NCBI GenBank assembly: GCA_017695055.1
Contig: JADILY010000057.1
Coordinates: 1 to 7,755 of the forward strand
Length of the DNA stretch: 7,755 bases
Reading direction: 5' to 3'
Source of the DNA: Merdivivens faecigallinarum
GTDB taxonomy: Bacteria > Bacteroidota > Bacteroidia > Bacteroidales > UBA932
Positions within the stretch are counted from its first letter, which is position 1, and the number at the start of each line of letters is the position of its first letter. Below the pieces are notes generated by a model. That model was not told the DNA's origin and did no database searches. It was given only the letters and a program-made list of their open reading frames with translations. The position numbers were made by a program, and so were the translations under genes. This document shows, piece by piece, positions 1-6,208 of this stretch.

Positions 1-1064
1 TGGTAATCCCTTCCGCCCTGAAGGAAAAGCATCGGAAAAGCCTTTGCGCAGAGGCCTGCCATGACAGCCTTTTTGTCGTAGTCTACTCCCTCTATGTATT
101 TTTGAGGAAGTTCCATGAAAGTTTTACGTATCCGGGCAAGTTCTTCGCGGTTATAAGCGTTGCCGAGAACCCCAATCTGGTGTTCTATCGTTTCCGCCAT
201 TGTCGAGGCCGGTGCCGCCAGCATTATGATTCCGTCGAGAAGCCCGTCAGTGTCGGAGGCTGCGATATAAGGAGCCATTCCGGCTCCGAGCGAATGCCCT
301 ATGATGAATATTCTTTCGAATCCCAAAGAATCGGCAAGGGAGGCCGCCGACAGGGCGTCGTCGGTACACTCTTCTTCAATGGTGGGTTCTTCCGGGTTTG
401 CGAATGCCTTTTCGCCGTAGACGTAAGTACGCTTGTCGTAACGCAGTACGGCTATCCCTCTGTGCGACATGGCCGCAGCAATCTCTTTGAACAGTTTGTT
501 AGGGCCGAGGGTTTCATCCATGTCGTTCGGGCCGGACCCGTGTACCAGTATAAGCACGGGGATGGAGTCGGGTGCTTTTTGTCTCGGTACGGTCAGCCTT
601 GCAGGCAGTTTGAATTTTCCGGTATGGACGGCCAGTTCTTTCTCTTCCCATCCTTCGGCGAGTTCATGGATGTCGGAAAATTCTTCATCCGGGGCCGGTT
701 CCGGCAGGGGAGGGGCGATTTGCAGCCCTGCGATTTTCCCGTCTGAATCGAATACCGTCATGAGCGAAACCTTGCCGTTTTCAAACGAGAGATTGCACCA
801 TTTTCCTCCCGGAACTCCGTCAAGGTCGTGCCATCCGCCGTTTGAGGAGTATTTTCCCATTTGGGATTCGAGCCCGCCCCAAAGCGAGGACAACTGCTCC
901 ACGCTGACGGCCGAACGTACCGCATTGTCGCACATTAAAAAAACCATGCTTCCGTTTCCGTTTCGGAGAAGGTCTAGTACCATCTGCGGTCCCCGGTCTC
1001 CGGCTCCCGGCTGGGCGGAACCGAATATTCCGATAATCAGTGTCGCTAAAAAGAGTCTGAACAT
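1..1064 (-). CDS. Exported alpha/beta hydrolase (DUF3887-like N-terminal domain plus serine hydrolase), C-terminus cut by window edge
   Basis: A predicted secreted or periplasmic serine hydrolase; the substrate cannot be told from sequence. I translated 354 codons on the minus strand from the ATG at 1064-1062; the frame is still open at base 1. Residues 1-17 (MFRLFLATLIIGIFGSA) look like a signal peptide ending in G-S-A. Residues about 27-118 resemble the small DUF3887-type domain often found in front of such hydrolases. The hydrolase core follows: HGSGP at 175-179 (oxyanion loop), RYDKR at 208-212, and the nucleophile elbow GHSLG at 256-260 with Ser258. LQGGRDY at 348-354 supplies the expected catalytic Asp353. 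The catalytic His should lie beyond the left edge, so roughly the last 60-100 residues are probably missing. The start is supported by AGGAG (1073-1069), four bases upstream, and by the signal peptide. The gene diverges from dnaE. The fold is secure; the DUF3887 assignment is moderately so. Confidence 0.93.
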   Translation of the reverse strand, partial: MFRLFLATLIIGIFGSAQPGAGDRGPQMVLDLLRNGNGSMVFLMCDNAVRSAVSVEQLSSLWGGLESQMGKYSSNGGWHDLDGVPGGKWCNLSFENGKVSLMTVFDSDGKIAGLQIAPPLPEPAPDEEFSDIHELAEGWEEKELAVHTGKFKLPARLTVPRQKAPDSIPVLILVHGSGPNDMDETLGPNKLFKEIAAAMSHRGIAVLRYDKRTYVYGEKAFANPEEPTIEEECTDDALSAASLADSLGFERIFIIGHSLGAGMAPYIAASDTDGLLDGIIMLAAPASTMAETIEHQIGVLGNAYNREELARIRKTFMELPQKYIEGVDYDKKAVMAGLCAKAFPMLFLQGGRDY

Positions 1065-1080
1065 GTTGCTCCTGTATTTG

Positions 1081-1093
1081 TTGTAAATTACAA
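1081..1093. promoter_or_regulatory. 13-bp palindrome at the expected hydrolase transcription start (possible operator)
   Basis: TTGTAA-A-TTACAA is a perfect 6-1-6 inverted repeat. It overlaps the downstream end of the hydrolase -7 box and covers the place where transcription should begin. A repressor site is one reading. A short AT-rich palindrome could also occur by chance, and no regulator gene is nearby to support the idea. Confidence 0.3.
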
Positions 1094-1098
1094 ATATA
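1091..1098 (-). promoter_or_regulatory. Bacteroidota-type -7 box for the hydrolase gene
   Basis: Read on the minus strand this is TATATTTG, a full match to the TAnnTTTG -7 element used by the primary sigma factor of Bacteroidota. Transcription would start near 1083-1086, giving a leader of about 20 nt with AGGAG just before the start codon. No convincing -33 TTTG is present; the nearest match at the right distance is TTTC (1120-1117). Confidence 0.55.
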
Positions 1099-1136
1099 AC
1101 GTTTTTCCTATTTAGGGAAATACTTGAAAAAACGTT
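1098..1136. repeat. Nested inverted repeats in the divergent intergenic region
   Basis: An outer pair, AACGTTTTTC (1098-1107) and GAAAAAACGTT (1126-1136), is complementary apart from one extra A. Inside it, TTTCCTA (1104-1110) and TAGGGAAA (1113-1120) pair with one extra G. The structure lies between the two outward-facing -7 boxes, so it could be a shared operator or a supercoiling-sensitive cruciform. The function is unknown. Confidence 0.35.
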
Positions 1137-1169
1137 TCACTCGCCCGATATTATTGCGCAAGTTCTTGT

Positions 1170-1177
1170 TATCTTTG
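1170..1177 (+). promoter_or_regulatory. Bacteroidota-type -7 box for dnaE
   Basis: TATCTTTG matches TAnnTTTG exactly and lies 24 bases before the dnaE start codon. The predicted transcription start is near 1184, giving a short leader. There is no clear -33 TTTG at 19-21 bases upstream. The leader (TTTTGAGAAAAT) has only a weak GAGAAAA ribosome site, which is common in this phylum. Confidence 0.6.
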
Positions 1178-1201
1178 CTGACGGAAAAATTTTGAGAAAA
1201 T

Positions 1202-4200
1202 ATGTCATTCGTTCATCTTCATGTCCATTCGCAGTATTCCATCCTGGATGGGGCGGCTTCCGTTCAGAAATTGGTAGACAAAGCCATAGCATACGGCCAT
1301 CCTGCCGTTTCGCTCACCGATCACGGGAATATGTTCGGTGTCAAGGAGTTTTTTTCGTATATCAAAAAATACAACAAGTCGGACAAGGCCAAGGAGACCG
1401 GGACTATCAAGCCTATAATCGGTTGCGAGGTTTATGTGGCGAAGGCCGACAGGAAGCTGAAGGACAAGGAGCACAAGGGATATTACCACCTGATACTTCT
1501 GGCGAAGAACATGACCGGTTATCACAACCTCATGAAACTCGTCTCGTTGGGTTATATAGAAGGTATGTATTACAAGCCGAGGATAGACCACGATATCCTG
1601 GCCATGTACCACGAAGGGCTGATTTGCTGTTCGGCGTGCATAGCGGGCGAGATTCCGCGGCTGATACTCGATGAAAACCTTGAAAAGGCCGAGGAGGCCG
1701 TGCTCTGGCACAGGGAGCTTTTCGGGGAAGACTATTATCTGGAAGTCCAGCTGCACAAGACCGAGGTGCCGGGACAGAGCCTTGAGGTGTATGAAAAACA
1801 GTCGAAGGTAAATGCGGAGATTTTCCGGATTGCGGAAAAATACGGCATCAGGGTGGTGGCGACAAATGACGTGCATTTCGCGGACAAGGAGGACGGGCCG
1901 GCGCACGACAGGCTCATCTGTCTGACGACCAATACGGACTACAATGCGCAGGACAGGCTCAGATATACCCAGCAGGAGTATTTTAAAAGCGAGGAGGAGA
2001 TGGCCGCCCTGTTCCCCGGACATCCTGAAGTCATATCGAATACGCTGGATGTGGCGGAAAAGGTCGAATATTATGATATAGACTCGGGCCATATCCTTCC
2101 TGTTTTCCCGATACCCGAAGAGTTTCCGGATTCGGACGAATATCTGCGGCACCTCACTTACAAGGGGGCGGAAAAACGTTATCCGGACATGCCCGTGGAG
2201 ACGAAGGAGAGGATTGATTTCGAGCTGGAGACCATCAAGAGGATGGGTTTTCCGGATTACTTCCTGATAGTGCAGGATTTCATCATGGAGGCGAAACGCC
2301 GGGGCGTGTCGGTTGGGCCGGGAAGGGGTTCGGCGGCAGGTTCGGCCGTGGCATATTGTCTGGGAATAACCAATGTGGACCCGATAAAATACCAGTTGCT
2401 GTTCGAGCGTTTTCTCAATCCGGACCGCATCTCGATGCCGGATATCGACATAGATTTCGATGACGACGGACGTTATAAGGTGTTCAGGTATGTCGAGGAA
2501 AAATACGGGAAGGATCATATTTCGCATGTAGTGACTTTCGGAACGATGGCGGCCAAAAGCGCCATTAAGGATATCGCCCGTATTCACCAGCTGCCGCTTG
2601 CCGAGGCCAACCGCCTTGCAAAACTTGTCCCGGACAAGCCGTTCGATGTCACGGAAATGGTGGAAAAGGATGTCGAGGAGGACGATCCGGACCGTCCGGG
2701 AGAAAAGAGGAAAATACGCAAGAAGGTAAAGGAAGTCAATTCGAAAAAACCGACACTCGCCAATTGTGTCAAATATCTTCCGGAATTCAAGGCCGAGATG
2801 GAGAGTCCGGACCCTTTGATACGGGATACGTTGAAATATGCGGTGCAGCTGGAAGGTACGGTCAGGCAGACCGGGGTTCATGCCTGCGCCATGATTATCG
2901 GCCGGGACGACTTGACAAAATACATACCTATCAGCATTGCTCCGGACAAGGATACCGGGCAGGATGTCTGGGTTTCCCAGTACGAGGGGAGCTTTATCGA
3001 AGAAGTGGGCATGCTGAAGATGGACTTCCTCGGGCTGAAGACGTTGAGTATCATAAAGGAATGTCTTTCAAACATAAAGAAATCGAAGGGAGAGGAGTTC
3101 GATATCGAGCAGATTCCTATCGATGACGAAGAGACCTACAAGCTGTATAGCCGTGGAGATACCACGAGCGTGTTCCAGTTCGAGTCCCCGGGAATGAAAA
3201 AATGGCTGAAGGAACTCGTCCCAAACCGTTTTGAGGACCTGATAGCGATGAATGCCCTGTACCGTCCCGGGCCTATGGACTATATTCCGTCGTTCGTAGC
3301 CAGAAAACACGGCAAAGAGGCTATTTCATACGATCTTCCCGATATGGAGGAATATCTTGAGGACACCTATGGCGTTACCGTATACCAGGAGCAGGTCATG
3401 CTTCTGTCCCAGAAGCTCGCAGGATTTACGAAAGGCCAGGCGGACCGGCTGCGTAAGGCAATGGGAAAGAAGAAGAAAGACGAGATGGACAAGCTTTACG
3501 GACTGTTCATATCGGGCGGTATTGAGAAGGGACATCCCGAAAACATATTGAAAAAGATTTGGGCTGACTGGGAAAAATTCGCCCAGTATGCCTTCAACAA
3601 ATCCCATGCGACATGCTATGCCTGGGTAAGCTATCAGACGGCCTACCTCAAGGCCCATTACCCGGCCGAGTTCCAGGCGGCCAACCTCAGCAAGCAGCTC
3701 GGGAACATCGATGAAATCAAGAAGATAATGGAGGACTGCAAACGTTCGCGCATACAGGTTCTCGGGCCGGATATAAACGAGTCGGAAATACGTTTTACGG
3801 TAAACAGGGAAGGCGCCGTGCGTTTCGGTCTCGGCGGAGTCAAGGGCTTCGGCGAAAAAGCCGTGGAAATGATTCTGAGGGAGAGGGAAAACGGACCGTT
3901 TGCGGATATTTACGATTTCATGGAAAGGATTCCGCGGGGCCTTCTCAACAGAAAGACTTTCGAGTACCTCCTCCTTTCCGGGACCTTCGACAGTCTCGGC
4001 ATAACGCGGGCCCAGTATTATGTACCGAGCGGGAAAGACGAATGTTTTATCGATTCGCTTCTGAAATACGCCGACCTTTACAAGCGGGGCGAAGAGGCGG
4101 GTGCGGTTTCGCTTTTCGGGGATTCCGATGCCATGAAACCTCCGAAACCGCCTGTTCCGGCGATGCCGCACGAACAGAACGAGGATTATTTCCGCAATAT

Positions 4201-4876
4201 GGAGAAGGAGCTCGTCGGGATGTACCTTTCCTCCCATCCGTTAGACAGATATGCTTTCGAGGTAAGTGCCTTTGCCACAAATACATTGGACGAAATTGAC
4301 CCGTTGGTGGAAGAGAGCAATTCAAATCCTAAATTGGAGGGGTGCGCCATTTCTGTCGCAGGTTATGTGACAGGTTTTACCAGTATGGTCTCTTCCGTAA
4401 GCAACAAGCCTTGGTGTAAATTCGTCATCGAAGATTTCGACGGTTCGAAGGAGTTTGCGCTTTTCGGCAAGGACTATGAGACTTTCGGCTCGAAGGTGCA
4501 GCTCCACAATACGGTGCTTGTCGAAGGCAACATACTTCCACGGTATTATGTGGACAAAAAAGACCCTAAGGCGAAGAAGCCTGAAAATACCTTTAAGATT
4601 AAGAAGATATCTCTCCTCGGCAATGTTTCCGAAGAACGTGTCAAGAATCTTACGATAGAGGTTGCCACGGACATGATTACTCCCGATTTCAGAAAGAATC
4701 TCGTTTCTGTACTGAAAAAACACAAGGGGAAAAACAGGTTTGTACTGAAACTGGTGGACAGGGAGTCCGAATATGTGGTGGATTTCTTTTCGAAAAAATA
4801 TGCGGTTTCGGTGAACATGTCCCTTCTGGACGAGCTGCGGGGGATGAAAGTGCCATATAAAGTCGTGACCCAATGA
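1202..4876 (+). CDS. dnaE: DNA polymerase III subunit alpha (DnaE type)
   Basis: The catalytic subunit of the replicative DNA polymerase, 1224 residues, slightly longer than E. coli DnaE (about 1160). The N-terminal PHP domain opens with HLHVHSQYS (5-13). Its nine expected metal ligands all seem present: H7, H9, D16, H41, E76, H96, C146, D223 and H225. The palm carries VGPGRGSAAGS (371-381), PDIDIDF (413-419) and D608 in KMDFLGL, which together supply the catalytic aspartates. A charged, Lys/Asp/Glu-rich insertion spans about 488-516. A helix-hairpin-helix (GGVKGFGEKA) starts near 879. AVSLF at 968-972 resembles an internal clamp-binding motif but lacks the usual leading Gln. An OB fold begins near 1048, followed by a tau-binding-type C-terminal region. 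The ATG start is fixed because the PHP motif begins at once. The stop TGA overlaps the next start in ATGA. The family is certain; roles of individual PHP residues come from family knowledge. Confidence 0.98.
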   Translation: MSFVHLHVHSQYSILDGAASVQKLVDKAIAYGHPAVSLTDHGNMFGVKEFFSYIKKYNKSDKAKETGTIKPIIGCEVYVAKADRKLKDKEHKGYYHLILLAKNMTGYHNLMKLVSLGYIEGMYYKPRIDHDILAMYHEGLICCSACIAGEIPRLILDENLEKAEEAVLWHRELFGEDYYLEVQLHKTEVPGQSLEVYEKQSKVNAEIFRIAEKYGIRVVATNDVHFADKEDGPAHDRLICLTTNTDYNAQDRLRYTQQEYFKSEEEMAALFPGHPEVISNTLDVAEKVEYYDIDSGHILPVFPIPEEFPDSDEYLRHLTYKGAEKRYPDMPVETKERIDFELETIKRMGFPDYFLIVQDFIMEAKRRGVSVGPGRGSAAGSAVAYCLGITNVDPIKYQLLFERFLNPDRISMPDIDIDFDDDGRYKVFRYVEEKYGKDHISHVVTFGTMAAKSAIKDIARIHQLPLAEANRLAKLVPDKPFDVTEMVEKDVEEDDPDRPGEKRKIRKKVKEVNSKKPTLANCVKYLPEFKAEMESPDPLIRDTLKYAVQLEGTVRQTGVHACAMIIGRDDLTKYIPISIAPDKDTGQDVWVSQYEGSFIEEVGMLKMDFLGLKTLSIIKECLSNIKKSKGEEFDIEQIPIDDEETYKLYSRGDTTSVFQFESPGMKKWLKELVPNRFEDLIAMNALYRPGPMDYIPSFVARKHGKEAISYDLPDMEEYLEDTYGVTVYQEQVMLLSQKLAGFTKGQADRLRKAMGKKKKDEMDKLYGLFISGGIEKGHPENILKKIWADWEKFAQYAFNKSHATCYAWVSYQTAYLKAHYPAEFQAANLSKQLGNIDEIKKIMEDCKRSRIQVLGPDINESEIRFTVNREGAVRFGLGGVKGFGEKAVEMILRERENGPFADIYDFMERIPRGLLNRKTFEYLLLSGTFDSLGITRAQYYVPSGKDECFIDSLLKYADLYKRGEEAGAVSLFGDSDAMKPPKPPVPAMPHEQNEDYFRNMEKELVGMYLSSHPLDRYAFEVSAFATNTLDEIDPLVEESNSNPKLEGCAISVAGYVTGFTSMVSSVSNKPWCKFVIEDFDGSKEFALFGKDYETFGSKVQLHNTVLVEGNILPRYYVDKKDPKAKKPENTFKIKKISLLGNVSEERVKNLTIEVATDMITPDFRKNLVSVLKKHKGKNRFVLKLVDRESEYVVDFFSKKYAVSVNMSLLDELRGMKVPYKVVTQ

Positions 4877-6044
4877 AGAAGATTTTCCTTTCCCTGTTTC
4901 TGGTTTTTGCCGTGTCGTCCGTATACGGACCTTGTTTTTCTTTCTGCCTGAACGCCGAAACGGCGGATACACTTGCCGGTCTTGCCGCTCTGAAAGGAGC
5001 GGACATGACCCTGTATTCGCTTTATAACGACAATCTTGCCCATGACAAGGACAAGGCGATGGAATATGCGGAACTTTTCTGTCGCGCGTGGATTCTTCTT
5101 CCCTTTCGCCCTTGCTCGCCCCTTTATATGAGGAACTTGCTTCCTGGTATGAATTGTCCCGTTACAAATTTTCGAAAGCCATACAGTACAGGGAGAAGCT
5201 GTTGGAAATATACCGCGGGCAGTCGGACGGATATAAGGAAGCCGTTACCGAATACAATCTGGCAAAACTTTATCTGAAACTGGGACGGTACGACAAGACA
5301 TTGGCCCTTGCATCCAAGGCATCGCGGTTTTTCGAGGAAAAATCCGATTATATGGTCCAGATGATGGAGTGCTACAAACTGCTCGGCGTGGTGTATGCCA
5401 CTTGCAGGGACTATGGGAAATCCGACGAATATTTTCAGGAATATGCCAAGGCGGCACGTATCATCGGGGACAGCGTAAGGCTTTTCATAGGGATGAACAA
5501 CACCGCGGCCTTCGCAAGTTCGGTAGGGGATACCACGAAGACGATAAGGCTTCTTGAAGAGTCCATCGAGCTGTCGAAGCGTGTCAGGGATACCTCGTGG
5601 CTTGTGAAGCTGTACATAAATGCGGCTGCCGCCTATACCGATTCGCACCGGTACGATACTGCCGAGGAATACTTGAGAAAGGCCTCCCCGTTGGTCAATA
5701 CCGATGAACTCTGGGGCCACTGGTGGTTGAATTACGGGTCGTTGTACATAGCCAAGGCCGATTATCAGTCGGCTGTTAAAGCTTTCGAGAAAGCGGCTTC
5801 CTATTATTCCAAAGGGGAGTTCTATACAATCCTTCCCGGGATATATGCGACCCTGAACGAGTTGTATGCGGGAATGGGGGATACCGTCATGGCTTATCGC
5901 AATCTTTCTACCAAGCAGATTTCGGAGATTACGCGACAGTCGCCGGAAAGCATCAATGTCGCCCGTACCCGTCTGCGCAAGAAGCTCGGACTGACCGGAA
6001 ACGACATGAGTATACAGGAATTTTTGAGAAAATACAATCAGTAG
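4873..6044 (+). pseudogene. Exported TPR protein with LuxR-like HTH remnant; frameshifted and internally deleted
   Basis: The ATG at 4873 overlaps the dnaE stop (ATGA), so translation is probably coupled. Residues 1-28 look like a signal peptide (KK, hydrophobic 4-16). The first frame reads well to AELF, then turns into non-TPR sequence and stops at 5277. The frame that is open from 5046 to the stop at 6044 continues sensibly from 5079 as LSRVDSS. One missing base in the T-run 5075-5078 explains this; repaired, the product is about 390 residues. Five TPR-like helix pairs cover about 121-311, and a sixth (from 313) is cut short. MAYRN is then followed directly by LSTKQISEI and RTRLRKKLGL (345-374), the second half of a LuxR-like HTH, and by IQEFL near the end. 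Family members known to me have a transmembrane helix, a coiled coil and the first HTH helix between these parts; none is here. A two-hit pseudogene is my reading. A sequencing error could explain the frameshift but not the missing middle. Confidence 0.72.
5904..6041 (+). other. Truncated LuxR/GerE-like helix-turn-helix remnant
   Basis: The last 46 codons of the TPR gene encode LSTKQISEI-T-RQSPESINVARTRLRKKLGL and a tail containing IQEFLRKYNQ. In the LuxR-like pattern S-x-K-x-I-x-x is helix 2, SPESINVARTRLRKKL is the recognition helix and helix 4, and the x-x-EFL tail is usual for the Bacteroidota TPR-HTH proteins. Helix 1 is missing, so a stable four-helix domain is unlikely. Attached to an exported TPR domain it could not reach DNA. 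Confidence 0.65.
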
Positions 6045-6057
6045 GCGGTGCGTTTTC

Positions 6058-6149
6058 CGTCAAACGACCGAATGAAAATCCGTCAAATGACCGAATGAAA
6101 TTACGTCAAATGACCGAACAAAAACCCGTCAAACGACCGAATAGTTTTC
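6058..6149. repeat. Four tandem copies of a 15-bp element at an exact 23-bp period
   Basis: CGTCAAAYGACCGAA occurs at 6058, 6081, 6104 and 6127. Starts are exactly 23 bp apart, and the only variation in the 15-mer is Y = C, T, T, C. The 8-bp linkers are A-rich and less conserved (TGAAAATC, TGAAATTA, CAAAAACC, then TAGTTTTC). Each unit contains GTC-N4-GAC, a small dyad. The array starts 13 bp after the TPR gene stop and ends at the ATPase promoter region; the last unit lies where a -33 element would be for the -7 box at 6152. Fixed spacing of about two helical turns with a constant core suggests a protein-binding array on one face of the DNA, although iteron-like or dispersed-repeat origins are possible. 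Confidence 0.9.
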
Positions 6150-6151
6150 GT

Positions 6152-6159
6152 TATCTTTG
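6152..6159 (+). promoter_or_regulatory. Candidate upstream -7 box for the ATPase gene (P1)
   Basis: TATCTTTG fits TAnnTTTG and is identical to the box before dnaE. It would start transcription near 6166, about 43 nt before the start codon. There is no TTTG at the -33 distance; repeat unit 4 (6127-6141) occupies that place. This would suit activator-dependent or repressor-blocked initiation. Confidence 0.45.
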
Positions 6160-6187
6160 GAAAATCAAAAGTTTAGCCATATATTTG
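6156..6187 (+). promoter_or_regulatory. Candidate downstream promoter for the ATPase gene (P2)
   Basis: TTTG (6156-6159), a 20-nt spacer, and TATATTTG (6180-6187) form a full -33/-7 match to the Bacteroidota primary promoter. Transcription would begin near 6194, leaving a very short leader. The -33 element of P2 is the 3' half of the P1 -7 box, so the two could not be occupied together. Confidence 0.5.
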
Positions 6188-6204
6188 CCTTCAGTAAGCA
6201 AATA
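6182..6204 (+). promoter_or_regulatory. Hairpin immediately before the ATPase start codon
   Basis: TATTTGC (6182-6188) pairs perfectly with GCAAATA (6198-6204). With C6189 bulged, two more A-T pairs close a CAGT loop. The stem ends four bases before the ATG, and the only Shine-Dalgarno-like bases (AGAAG, 6204-6208) touch its base. It could hinder ribosome access in P1 transcripts; P2 transcripts would lack the 5' arm. It may also be a DNA dyad over the P2 -7 box. Confidence 0.4.
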
Positions 6205-6208
6205 GAAG

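Noticed and set aside
102..1086. Two plus-strand open frames (214 and 205 codons) opposite the hydrolase
   Set aside because: They are antisense to a frame with a signal peptide, HGSGP, GHSLG and LQGGRD motifs, and their own translations lack any domain pattern.
1205..2881. A 558-codon open frame antisense to the first half of dnaE
   Set aside because: It lies wholly inside the highly conserved PHP and palm coding region and its translation has no recognisable motif. Long antisense frames are expected opposite genes with this codon use.
4322..5043. Minus-strand frames of 216, 165 and 105 codons across the dnaE end and TPR start
   Set aside because: They overlap the OB-fold and C-terminal coding of dnaE, have no motif and no promoter or ribosome site.
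5088..6044. TPR gene as an independent gene starting at GTG 5088
   Set aside because: No ribosome site or signal peptide precedes 5088. The frame is sensible TPR-type sequence already from 5079, and the upstream frame supplies the missing signal peptide and N-terminus, so a frameshift explains it better.
6058..6149. The 23-bp array as a CRISPR
   Set aside because: The linkers are only 8 bp and similarly A-rich rather than unique 25-40 bp spacers, and there is no cas gene nearby.
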